The notes beneath the pieces are model-generated. The model was not told the origin of the DNA, did no database searches, and was given only the letters and a program-made list of their open reading frames with translations. A DNA stretch of 64,000 nt from Darksidea phi (taxonomy: Eukaryota; Ascomycota; Dothideomycetes; Pleosporales; Lentitheciaceae): contig JASJFT010000010.1 in the NCBI GenBank assembly GCA_030770425.1, positions 423,669 to 487,668 of the forward strand, given 5' to 3'. This document shows positions 36,731 to 47,560 of this stretch, piece by piece; the stretch's first letter is position 1, and each line of letters begins with the position of its first letter. The translations under genes and the position numbers were made by a program.

Positions 36731-38448
36731 ATGTCCCGAACGCCCAATTACCAGGACGCTCCTAGCAGCCGTAGTGGAACCAACGCGACAGGCGATCCAT
36801 CGTCAGGTCCAGATTCAACAGCAGATGCCGCCAGCGTTGCCAGTCAGGGTTCGTTTCACTCTACCCAGACTTCCGGCTCCGAAGACCCTTTTGACATTGT
36901 CCAGGAAATTCTCAGCGTTACGCACAAACTGTGGCGTTGATTGCAGAGAAGTGGACAGGATCCCATTATCGAGGTCTCTCTTCCTTTCTCAAAGGGCCTT
37001 CCCGTCATGCAACAGGCTTTGCCTTCGTCTCACTACGGACCTTCGTCCAAGGTAGATGCGAAGACCGAGTCTTTAATGACACAGACGAATATGTCCAAAT
37101 ACAGCAATTTGCCTACCCTCTAAACGAGCGTGCACAGGTTGTGCTACTCCGTGGCTTTCAGACACCTCAATGGGTGGCTTCATTGGGTGCAGCGTTCAGC
37201 GTGGACCCAGAATACTGGCGCCGTCATCTTGACTTTGCCCAGAGCCAGTATCCCGATCACTATGAACTTCCTCCTTTACCTTCGGCTTCTCCTACCATAG
37301 GACATGTTCGAATTCGGTCCATTTGCTGCAGATCCTCCACGCTCAGCACTGCTGATCTAAAACGACAACGTGTCCAAGAACTGGATATCACGAAGAAATA
37401 CCACACTGGGCTCCTCATGAAAGCAATCGCTGGGGAGTCTATCGTACGTCGCTATTCCGCGCATACAGACAGTTGTTTCTCCATCGAGCAGAACATATCG
37501 TTCTATCTGAAGAAAGGACGCGAGAATGGATGGCGTCGTTAGTATCAAGCAGCTTGTTGCTTACAGGCATCACCAGCTGACTGCAACACAGTTTTCTTAT
37601 GGTCTGATGGCGGGAGACCTCTGGACGAGACAGCCGGACCAAACCCGTGGTCGCCTTCCCAACCGAAACAAGTGCACGTATCATTCAGAAGGGTGCCCAT
37701 CGTTCAGCACTCTTGGAGGGAACATTTCAGGACGTCCGGCGTCGCGAACGCGGAAACAGATGCCACGGGGTCCGGTATGAGTAAGGACGGTATATCAGAA
37801 TTCTCTGAAGGACTCATACGAAGCTTAGATGCAAAGACTACCGCCGTTGACCCACTTTATGCCGTCAAGCTAATAATTCGCTACGCAGCAGCGTCCGAGA
37901 AGCAGTTCCTGAACTATTTACGTTCCGTATGTCATATCCCGGAGGAGAAAATACAGCGCAGAGAAGAAGAAGTAGCAGCCACACTTCGGCACACGAAGCG
38001 CATTCTCGATGACAGGGTATTGTATTTGGAGGGTTTGATTACTTGGCTGAAACAATTTCAAACACCCGAAGCAACGAGAGGAAAGTCCACTAATGTAAAC
38101 GTGGAAGATGATACCATCAGCTCCATCTCCTCGGACCTTGAGCACTTGCTCAACTTCGCTCGATCATTGAGCTCTCAGGCTTTGGATGAAATGCAAATCG
38201 TCATGAATGGATACATGCTCGAAGAGTCGAGAGAGAGTATCGATCAGGCAAAAGCGACAAAGAGACTGTCAAAACTCGCATTCTTCTTCCTTCCAGCCAC
38301 TTTGGTCACATCATTCTTTGGTATGAATTTTCGGGAGTTTGGACAAGGCCCATTAAGCATCTGGGTTGCTTTCGTGCTCTTGCCGGCAGTTATTTTCCTT
38401 ACTATTCTAATCTATTGGGGGGATAAGGTTCGGTGGCGAAGGAAGTGA
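36731..38448 (+). pseudogene. CorA-like membrane protein with a frameshift near its N-terminus
   Basis: From ATG 36731 the frame reads MSRTPNYQDAPSS to EDPFDIVQE; then the continuation NSQRYAQTVALIAEKWTG is in another frame, as if one A were lost from the A-run at 36906-36908. The rest is coherent: FQTPQWVASLGAAFSVDPEYWRRHLDF, an intron (donor GTTAGT near 37539, acceptor CACAG near 37591) to LFLWSDGGRPLD, a long helical domain, then KLAFFFLPATLVTSFFGMNF, which holds the first membrane segment and a GMN motif of CorA/Mrs2-type channels, and a second segment (LSIWVAFVLLPAVIFLTILIYW) to the stop at 38448. CorA proteins carry Mg2+ or related divalent ions; many fungal CorA-like proteins have long N-terminal domains of unknown role. 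One lesion only, so an assembly error is possible. Confidence 0.7.
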
Positions 38449-38883
38449 CGGGATATTTTCAGCCTGAACTGGTTCACCCTATAGCAAATAAGGCTACCCA
38501 TCCCTCTGAATGTTCAGCTGATGCCTAATGGCGGGCCAATGCAGCTCTGAGATGCATATTCATCGCGTAAATTCAGCAGGGTAGTGCACGTTCTATCCGG
38601 CCAGCCGAGATAAGCCATGGCATCGGACATGGTTACCCCGCTGCTCTCCCATGTGACCCTCATCCTTCACGTAGGGTTTTCCGTGGATATTTATTTTATT
38701 TCACGAGACTTTTCGCACAGGGAACCTCAGCGGCGGGAATCCAAGGGAGCACAACTGAACCTAGCCGTGCTCACACTTTTTGACACTCATCTTCTTCCTG
38801 TTAGTTAAGTTCCAACGCTCGAAGGCTTCCCTATACTGGAAACCATATTTCACCCGAAGAACGCAGTAGTTCCGTTTGCGACA
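38449..38883. other. Intergenic, no gene seen
   Basis: 435 bp between the CorA-like gene and the AsaB-like relic, presumably holding the promoter of the latter. No supported frame. Confidence 0.45.
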
Positions 38884-39980
38884 ATGAAGACCTCACTCAG
38901 TTACATCAAGGAACTGCCCGAGTACAAGAATGTACAGCCGTTCGAACTTTTTGGCTTCCCAGACAAGGATTCAGATATGCAGTCGAATTGCGAATTTCAA
39001 ATCGTGAGCGATGTTCCGGTAGACGATGCTCGACCTCGAATCGATGAGTTCTCGCTCCAAGACCATGGGTTCAAATTTATCAACCACCGCTCGGCCTGCG
39101 ATCTAGACTCTTCCCACTTCGAGATGGCGAAATCTGGTGACCAAGTGGTACTCGCATATCTGAAAGAAACGATGAACTTGGTCAAACATGAGCTTGGAGC
39201 GAAGCATATCGTGTGCTTTGACTGGAGAGTATGGCGCGTTATTGCATGGCTAGTACTTCGATAAATGGTAACATAGCATACTAGTTCCGAAGAAATAGTC
39301 CCGACTCGAACCAACAGCGTCTGCAACTGAAACATGTTCGTAACCAGGCGTTGGCAGTCTCGGATACTTTACACTGTGGTAAGTCTCGGTATCCATGTGG
39401 CAAGCGTCAAGAACCGTCTTTATTGAACTGAGATAGACTTCTCTTACGAAGGAGGAATGGACCGACTTCACATGCATGTAATTGACGGTGAGCTGGAAAA
39501 GGTGAGGAGCGGAGAATGGCAACCTGTCTTCATCAAGTAAGTCAAGGAACGAAAACGTTTCACGGTCTAGAAACTCATCATTTGTGGTGCCTGGCGACCA
39601 CTGCACACTGTTCAGAATGCTCCTTTACTATTCGCCGACCGACGCACGGTATTGAAGAATGATCTCATTGAGGTCGATAAGGTGATGTACGACAAAGTGG
39701 AGAAAGGATTCTTCCTGCACCACAGACCGTATCACCATTGGTACTACTTATCGGAGCATCGGCCGGACGAGATGACGCTCTTTGTATCGTGGAAGGCAGA
39801 CAGTGGGAATGAGTATTCGGGTATGTCACGTACGATAAGGGAAGACAATAGTCCTCTAAATGCGTGACAGATTATCCTCCGCATGGGGCTGCCAATCAGC
39901 CCGTTGGTAAGACCAAGCCGAGAGAGAGTGTTGAAGTCCGAATGATGGCTTTCATGGGCACATCACATCGTGCAGCGTAA
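38884..39980 (+). pseudogene. AsaB/CmcJ-like (GA4 desaturase family) gene with its middle replaced
   Basis: The 5' part from ATG 38884 is typical of the fungal AsaB/CmcJ-like family: ELFGFPDKDSD, VPVDDARPRIDEFSLQDHG, NLVKHELGAKHIVCFDWR. The match stops at about 39222. The 3' part resumes near 39627 with LLFADRRTVLKNDLIEVDK, GFFLHHRPYHHWYYLSEHRP, DEMTLFVSWK, and across an intron (GTATGT...GACAG) YPPHGAANQP to the stop at 39980. Roughly 100 expected residues (including the usual RxxN and NVWRPL region) are missing and about 400 bp of unrelated DNA lies between. The members are non-heme oxygenase-like or hydroxylase/methyltransferase-like proteins, sometimes in secondary-metabolite clusters; this copy is dead. 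Confidence 0.75.
39250..39606 (-). other. Antisense ORF within the replaced segment of the AsaB-like gene
   Basis: The foreign segment carries an open 118-codon frame on the opposite strand (MQWSPGTTNDEFLDRETF..., FLDLLDEDRLPFSAPHLFQ, YMHVKSVHSSFVREVYLSS, ending near DYFFGTSMLCYHLSKY). It looks like a piece of real coding sequence, but I do not recognise the family. It ends almost at the left breakpoint, fitting an inverted gene fragment inserted or swapped in. Confidence 0.4.
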
Positions 39981-40610
39981 GTGAGAAAGAGATCGGAATT
40001 GGAGGTAGCGCACGACGCTTATCAGTGGCACTCATATTATCGGTTCACATTCTCTGTGTAGCATACTAACGAATTCACTCGTTTCAACCGTACCATGTGC
40101 AATAGGGTCCGTCACACACTCATATATTTTATATCCATCGCCACTGTGTGCTTCAACGACTCTTGGAGTCTAGCTCGTTCAAGAGCCTCACATTGCTCTG
40201 TGTAGCATCGTTCGTTTTCGCAGCGAAACATTCGGGCTGGAAATAGCGCGTCTGCGAGATGATGTCCTTCCAAGGCTGCTTCTTGCCACAGGAAGCAGCA
40301 CCGATCGTCGGGGTGTCGATTTGGGACTCGAGAGACTGGGCTGGGAAGGTCATACTTGGGTGCCTGAGGAAGTTAACGATCTTTGCATACAAAAAGAAGG
40401 AATAGACGGACTGCTTATGGCTGTTTGCACAAGGAAAATACCTTGAAATAGGGGAATTCGTGCAAGCTTGCGAAAGGTGATGCTGAGGCAGTTCGCTAGT
40501 CTGGTCAAGTTGATTCGTTAGGTGGGTGGGTTTTTACAGTCGCTTTCAATGCATACCGTCGCTCTTTCTTCTGCAGCGATATTGAGCGCTGTCCAATAGG
40601 CTTGGGCAAA
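39981..40610. other. Intergenic, possible gene end on - strand
   Basis: A 79-codon minus-strand frame at 40153-40392 (MYAKIVNFLRHPSM..., ending LLNELDSKSR) may be a gene fragment but has no domain. Otherwise nothing supported. Confidence 0.3.
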
Positions 40611-40765
40611 AAGCAATTGCCGGATGACATGGGAGGAAGCTATCAAGAAGTTGTGTGAGGGGGTGGCTGATCGGGGTCTGGTGACGTCTCTAGCGCACAT
40701 ACGTGTTCGGCTTGGGCTGGGTCGCTTGGGAAAAAAGCAATTGCCGGATGATATGGGAGTGGTTG
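40611..40765 (+). repeat. Repeat cluster, + orientation arm
   Basis: Two partial copies of a unit containing AAGCAATTGCCGGATGA and ATGGGAGGAAGC lie head-to-tail at a spacing of about 120 bp. The same unit occurs inverted at 41050-41262. Confidence 0.75.
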
Positions 40766-41049
40766 GTTGTGAAGGTTGTACGGAAGAGGATCGGAAGGCC
40801 CAAGGGTAACCGAAGTTGCACGGAGCGTTACGGGTTACGATTACCGATATAAGGGACTAGTTATTAATACCCTTAAGGTAGAACCTTGTAAAGATACCAA
40901 CTATAACACAAGTAAATACGTAATTTTCAGTAGTCGTATTCTAAGTTTCTATATGGAATACCTATCTGCGGTATTTTCAAGTAACTCATGCCCAGCCGAA
41001 CACGTAATGTACGCCAGAGACGCAACCAGGCCCCACTCGCTAGCCCTAT

Positions 41050-41262
41050 ACGTGTGGTCTCATGATTAGCAACCCCTCACACAACTTCTTAAGAGCTTCC
41101 TCCCATATTATCCGGCAATTGCTTTTTTCCCAAGTGACCCAGGCCAAGTCAAACACGTATGTGCGCCAGAGACGCAACCAGGCCCCACTCCCTAGCCCTA
41201 TACGTGTGGTCTCATGATCAGCAACCCCCTCACACAACTTCTTGATAGCTTCCTACCACCAT
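41050..41262 (-). repeat. Repeat cluster, inverted arm
   Basis: On the - strand the same unit (GAAGCTATCAAGAAGTTGTG, AAGCAATTGCCGGATAA) occurs in two copies about 155 bp apart, each with a ~35-bp segment absent from the + arm (GACCACACGTATAGGGC). With the + arm it forms an inverted repeat around ~280 bp, part of which is A+T-rich. Confidence 0.75.
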
Positions 41263-41419
41263 ACCACTACGAAACTGTTCTTTCGGGTTTCAAGGCATAT
41301 ATTGGGCCTTCTTGGCAATATTATTCCCTTCCAATTGGCAGGCTTTACTATGCGAATAGGAGGTCAGCGAAGACGTTCAATATCACCAGACCGTTGAGTA
41401 GGGGGCTCACAATTACCAG

Positions 41420-42690
41420 CGGCCACCACACCCGATGATCTGTCAAAGATCATCGACACTTTCAGCCCAGATTTCGGCCAGCTCGAGGACCTCTACCGCA
41501 ACATCCACCAGGAAGCCGAGTTATCTACCTTCGAAAGTCTCACAGCGGAAAAGATAGCCTCGAACTTACGCGGCATTGGGTTCGACGTTGTCGAGAAAAT
41601 TGGAGGACAAGGTGTCATTGGAGTACTGCGCAATGGCCCGGGGAAGACAGTACTCCTACGTGCAGAAATGGACGCCCTTCCTATCCTCGAAAAGACCGGG
41701 CTGCCTTACGCTTGCAGCAGACGCATGAAGGATACGTACGGCACCACCCAACCAGTCATGCACGCTTGTGGCCACGACATGAACTTGAGCTGCGTCTTGG
41801 GCACTGCAACTCTGCTTCACCGCGCTAAAGCCCATTGGCGAGGCACTCTCCTTGCGCTTTTCCAGCCTGATGAGGAGCTTCTTGGTGGCGCGAAGGCGAT
41901 GCTGGAGGACGGATTATACGACAAGGTCCCGCAGCCTGATTACGCCATAGCTCAACACGTCATTAGGCAGAGAACAGGCTCAGTACAGATACGCGCAGGC
42001 CAGGTGCTGACTGCGCAGGACCGGGTTGACATCCGCGTATCCAGCTCAAACGCCACCAACCCTAAACGAAACATCAATCCCGTGCTTACAGGGGCCCTTA
42101 TCGTCAGCCGTATGACTAGCATACCGATCGACCCTCGTGAGATAGCCTCAGTTACCTGCTTCGGATTTCATGCTGGTGGGCCCCAGGACGATAACCCCTC
42201 CCACGCGGATTTAAACTTCCTGGTCAGGTCATACTCGAATAATGTTCGCAAGGAAATCCTTGATGCCATGAAGCGTATCGCAGAAGCAGAATGCAAAGCA
42301 TCGGGCCTGAAAGACACGCCAGAGGTGAAGTACACTTCCTTGGCTCCTGGAACCATCAACAACGAGGAACTAGTGGAAGCCATCAGGCCTGCATTTGAGG
42401 CTTACTTCCAGGATAGAGTTGGTGAGCAAGATCATGACTTGTCGTGCGAAGATTTTCCGCGACTTGCTGACGCTCTTGGCATTCCATATGCTTACTGGAC
42501 ATTTGGTGGGATCAATGCTAGTGAATGGGACAAGGCAGAGAAGGATAAGAGCTTGATGGATAAGATACCCTCTAATCATTCCGCTTTCTTCGCCCCGGAC
42601 CTCAAACCAACGCTGAGGTCTGGGACGCATGCTTTGTCGCTAGCAACACTCGCCCTTCTCACGAAGGGAGGTGAGGCTCTCCAATCCTGA
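41420..42690 (+). CDS. M20D-type amidohydrolase / aminoacylase-like peptidase, 5' end unclear
   Basis: The frame is open from just after a TGA at 41395 to the stop at 42690, with family sequence from TTPDDLSKIIDTFSPDF onward, well upstream of the first ATG at 41668 (inside the metal motif). So the start must be an upstream exon joined at an acceptor such as CAG at 41417-41419, or has been lost to the repeat cluster just upstream. Visible motifs are LYRNIHQEAELS (usual H-x-PEL), LLRAEMDALP (usual RADMDALP), HACGHDMN with metal ligands, FQPDEELLGGAKAM (catalytic Glu pair), PSHADLNF, and HSAFFAP at the C-terminus. Such enzymes hydrolyse N-acyl amino acids or small amides. The first metal motif has Glu for the usual Asp and the HxPE motif reads HQEAE, so activity is uncertain. 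Confidence 0.75.
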
Positions 42691-42985
42691 GCTGGACTTG
42701 CGCGTCAGGGACCTATCTAGAAGGCATATTGTCCAAATCTGAACTCTAAAATCTGAACACTATCTCAATTTTTTTTTTCCATGAGTACTGTAACACATAG
42801 GCTAATCGCCTGGGTATATCGATGCTATTTCTTTCAACGACGTATGAGCCTTGACGGCAGATGACTTGTGTGACGCTGCCGGAGAGCGGTGTTACTCGGC
42901 CAAGACGCTAGTACCGGATACGTTTCAGCTTCAAGGGAACTTAGCCTGATGGATTCTAGACACCATCATTCTATCGCGGCGCTCC

Positions 42986-45900
42986 TATGTCATGTTTGAT
43001 AGTAGCTGCGATGGGTCTCCGTATCTTTGGGGCGTTGAATCTTCTAGCTATTCTAGCACGTTCCTGCGCCATGAGCATCCGCACTCATTCCGTCACTGCG
43101 GGACGGCTACGAGAGATTCCACCAATTTCAAATCCACCATCGACTGAAAGATTGAATGTCAGGTAAAACTTCACGGTTCTATATATTATCACATATCAAA
43201 TACCTAACGTTGTGAAGCGTCATCTTAATCCCTGACATTCAACTATCTCGAACCCCCGATCCGGCGACTTACACTCAGCCAAAATGGGTGAGGCCGTTTG
43301 TCGAAGGCGTCGCCCCAGGCTCTTACAGCTACCTATTTCACTACAACATCGACGAGAATTGTAGCTCCGTGTGGAGCTGTTTAGGCGACCTTGCGGACGT
43401 TCTTTACTCTGCCATCAACGATACCCAAGCTTCGGTGTGTTTGGTGTGTTTCAAACTCAAACTGCAACTAACAAACATAAGCTACTAGATCGCCCATTGG
43501 TATTGATTAGCCATGGATTTGGAGGGGTTATAGCTAAAAGAGTATCGCCCTGCGCCATTCGCTTTGCTTCATTGACGCTTACGCCGTCCAGATGCTCGTT
43601 TCAGTTGCCGAAAGATTCCACGATCCTTCAGTCCGACGACTAGCGAGAGTGCATTCCGGCACCGCATTCCTTGGGACTCCCCACCCCAGCGATGATACGC
43701 GTCACCGAATAATCCCTATACTCAAAGCATGTTCAAGAGTATCGAAGAAACAACTGGCCCAGGCTGAGGTGGAGTCCAAACAGATATCGCATATATCAGG
43801 ACGATTTGAACAAGCAGGGATACAGACACCCGTGTTATCCATCTACGAGACTACAAAATCGAAATTTAAGAGTGGTTTCTTTGGGAAAAAATTGGTGAGT
43901 TATCCCACTGATACTCTAGGCGATATACTAACACGTGAGTGTGCTTTAGCAATTAGTTGACCAGACACTGGCAGAAGTTGGACTGGTCGGGCACGAAAAG
44001 TTGATAGGGGTGGATGTTCCCCATAACGAGCTTTTTAAACTTCCCCAGGGTTCAAGAGCGCAATCTGCTCTCATCACATTAGTGTCCGAAGCTGCCAAAG
44101 CGATAATACGGCCGCAAAGCTCCCGAGATGATTCGAACAGTAAGTGCTACGGATTACCACGGCGAAAAGTGCTAATCTAGGATAGATGGTCCATCAAGCT
44201 TTGAAAATGACTGGGAAAGCTCGGTTGCAGATCCCAACACCAGCGACGGTAAGATCTTCCACCGATTGCTAGAATTTCTTTCGTCTAACTGAGAACACAG
44301 AAAGAAGAATGCAGTTTCTGAGCCCGGACCACGAACCTTTTGACTCCGGTCAGACGTCAAGCTTTGAAATCATGTCATCAGTATCGGACCTTATTCAACC
44401 GCCGAAAGAAGTTAAGCTCCCTTGCTACCTCTTCCAATCGCGGTTGCGAAACCAGCACTTCTTTGGGCGACGAAAATTCCTATCTGAGTTAGATAAAGCT
44501 CTTCTTCCCCGGACCAAAGATCTACAAGGCTTACACGCTTGCATCCTCCGTGGCCTTGGTGGCATCGGCAAGACACAGATCGCCACAGAATTCGTTTTCA
44601 CAAGGCATGAAGCCTTTGACGCCGTTTTCTGGGTGTCTGCCGATACGCTTGATGGCATTGCCAAGAGTTTTGGGAATATAGCTGTGGCACTAGGATTGGC
44701 AGATGCAAGCGATAGTGCGGATCACGCAGTCAGCCGGGGTATCGTGCTGGAATGGTTGTCAAATCCGCGCAAGAAAGGTGACGTGGACCCTGGTGACAGC
44801 GCGAATGAGGCAAGGTGGCTATTGATATTCGACAATGCCGATGATACGAACATTTTAAGAGACTACTGGCCCATCGATGGGAAGGGGGCAGTCTTGGTAA
44901 CGAGCAGAAGCTCCATGGTGGGATCGCGGGAAAACTTTCCACAAAAGGTTTTCTCACCCGAGGGTATCAAGATTATCGACGTTGCCCCATTCACGGTTGA
45001 AGAAGCAGGAGAGTTTCTGCAGAAACGTCTGCGCTTTGAAAATACTGAGGCAAACGTGCAGGCGGCACGAACGGTCGGGGAGAGGCTCGCTGGATTACCA
45101 CTCGCGTTGGTTCAAGCGGCCGCTGTTTTGGAGAAAGAGAATATAACCATAAATTCAGCGATGCACTATCTCGAACCCCCTGGAACAGCCCATTTGTCTT
45201 TCTTCAATGCAGACCAGCACGCTTTAAGAGCGGACCCATCATACCCCTTTTCCCTTGTGTCGGTATGGCAGCTAGAGAACCACCACATCACCCCTCAAGC
45301 TCGACGACTCCTGGAAGTCATCTCGTTCTTCAATCCAGACGACATCTCCGAGCTCCTCATCCAAGTCAGTGACGACATCCCAGCGGCTGTGTATGTCAGA
45401 GACTATCCGTGGACATTGGGAGAATTTGAAGCGGCCCGCAACGTCCTCCTTGGCGCCTCTCTGGTATCCCACAATCTCAGCTATGGCTCTTTGTCGCTTC
45501 ATCGATTGGTGCAAGAAGGCACTGTATCACAGATGTCCTTAGACCATATGGCAGAAATGTTTGGGCTCGCGATCGCCTTGCTCTGCCATGGCTGGCCATG
45601 GGTTGCTGATCAGTTTACCCACGATGACATAGTCCCCCTTTGGAAGAAGTATGATGCTATACTGCCTCACATGAGTCACGCAGTGAGGATTTATCAGAAG
45701 CACCCGGGGCTTGATCTAGCATTTCATGCCCGGAGAGACTTCGCAAGGTTACTGCAAGCAACGTCCTGGTAAGATTATTAGAGCCAATCTATCCACGAGC
45801 ATTGCTAATGTGGCGAGGTATTATATGGAACGAGGAAACAACGAGGCGGCGGAGCCCCAATTGCTCCTTGCGAAAGAGCTGTGTGAGCAGGAACCATCCA

Positions 45901-46853
45901 AATTGGGCGATATTCTAGGAGACACTCTTTTCTCGCTCTGCACCATTGGGCCACATGTCAATATGGACAGGCAGGACATCCTGAAATATTCAACCCAGCT
46001 GCTAGAGCTTCGCCAGACCTGGGATGATGGATCGGAAATGGCCCAAACGTTCCTTGCCACAGCCCACGTCGCTATGGCTCAATCCCATTTGCTTCTTGAG
46101 AACCACGACCTAGTCATTCAACATGGAGAAGCATCAAAAGTCTTAGATCCGGCACCGCCTCAGTTCGCGAACATCTTTCAAGCTACTTCATACGATGCTT
46201 TGGACCAGGCAGAGATGGGCCTTCGTTTGCTGGAAGAAGTCATCGACTTCCGGAAACAGCAGTTCGGAAAAAACGAAACAGGCTCATTCAAGTATGTTCT
46301 GGGAAATTAACTCTCCAAAAAATTAGCGTACTGATATTTATTCAGACTTGCAAATGTTTTACAGACCAAAGGCAACATTCTCTTCAAGAAAGGTGAGATC
46401 GACCAGAGCCTTGAAGCGTTTCAAAACGCCTACAAGCAATATGAAGGGAGCGTTGGAAGGAATTATTGGGGAACAGCTCTCGTGTGCGTGAAGCTAGGTG
46501 AGCTTCACTCGCTTAAAAAAAACCACGTGGTATCATCGTACGTTATTATCCAAGTATTTCCCCAGCCTGCTGTGTGTATACTGACTCTTAAACTCAGAAT
46601 TTTCTTCGATCAAGCAGAGAAGGTGTTCAAGAGTCGTCCATGCTACCTTTCAGAACTCTCACGGCTTCTTTTCAAGAGGTCTGAAGCGTTTGCCAGGCAA
46701 GTTGATACCAATCCACACGCCTTATCAAAGGCAGATGAATACAAGAAGAAGGCAGACGAACTCTATAGTCAACTCGAGCCTACAGGCGTCGACACTCAAA
46801 GAGAGCTCCTTGGAGAAGATTTTGACAAAATAGTTTCGATCTTTTCGCGATAG
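42986..46853 (+). CDS. Fungal NLR: SesB-like alpha/beta-hydrolase + NB-ARC + TPR
   Basis: Exons beginning at an ATG near 42986 (or 43071) splice through GTAAAA...GAAG into VILIPDIQLS, then YLFHYNID, LADVLYSAIND, RPLVLISHGFGG, a GTATCG...CCAG intron, FHDPSVRRLA and SGTAFLGTPH: an alpha/beta-hydrolase domain of SesB/DUF676 type. The nucleophile elbow GHSLGG is replaced by SHGFGG, so the catalytic Ser is absent. After linker exons the NB-ARC follows: Walker A GLGGIGKTQIA, Walker B RWLLIFDNADD, VLVTSR, GLPLAL. Next come SLVSVW/LLEVISFF, SLHRLVQE, and helical TPR-like repeats to the stop at 46853. Such NLRs act as cytosolic non-self sensors triggering incompatibility-like cell death. The join between the last two TPR segments (46480-46605) is unclear and includes a run of eight A. 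The stop lies at the edge of the repeat block. Confidence 0.82.
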
Positions 46854-46859
46854 GCCATT

Positions 46860-47300
46860 GTTTATTTAGAGTTTAAGGGTATATATAATTATAATAAAGA
46901 GAAATAAAAGATATCTATACCTAATAATATCGATAGGAGATATTCTACCTATCTAATATTAAATTTTTAATTTAGATTTATATAGTAGGAGTTTATATAT
47001 AGTAGAGGTACTATACCTATACCTTATATACGATAATAGAGCTATAGAGCTATATATAGTACTATCGATCGTAAGCGACGAGGTAATATTTCGAATATTA
47101 AGGTGCTGGACGAGAAATAATATGTAATACCGAACTATAGAGCCTAGTTAGGAGACTAATAGCGGTAGCGAGGAGTTAGCGTACTAATACTACTACCTAT
47201 AGTATAAAAATTACCCGCGATGATACTAGTATCCTACTTATATCTATCTCTTATCCTTAGCTAGCTTCCTTACTATATTCCTCTCTTATACCTAGCCAGC
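46860..47300. repeat. RIP-mutated A+T-rich block
   Basis: Directly after the NLR stop, composition changes to TA-rich sequence nearly free of CA/TG. Probably the outer remnant of a repeat; no coding motif is readable. Confidence 0.6.
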
Positions 47301-47560
47301 TTCCTTATATTAATGTTAGGCTCACCTGCAAAGGGTACCGTCTTTTGAATAGATCATGTATTTGTTAACTAACTAACTAGGCCTAGAGGGCTACTATATA
47401 GCCTTCAGCCATATAGCCCTAGCCACATAGGCTAGCGCCACAGGCCAGCCACGCCATGTACCACCGTCTATGACATCTCTACCGGGCCGCCTCGAAGACA
47501 GAGGCAGGCTGACGGAGCTTAGCTGAGGCTATTCCAAGAACCCAATCTATCTACTATTAA
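47301..47560. other. Island of normal composition between repeat blocks
   Basis: Here CA and TG reappear (CAAAGGGTACC, GCCACAGGCCAGCCACGCC, GACAGAGGCAGGCTGACGG) for about 250 bp, so this piece escaped RIP, as expected for single-copy or too-short DNA. No gene is recognised. Confidence 0.55.

Noticed and set aside
33945..42690. The idea of a secondary-metabolite gene cluster (GNAT, SDR, AsaB-like, amidohydrolase)
   Set aside because: There is no PKS, NRPS, terpene cyclase or cluster regulator; several members are broken and orientations are mixed. Co-location near repeats explains it better.
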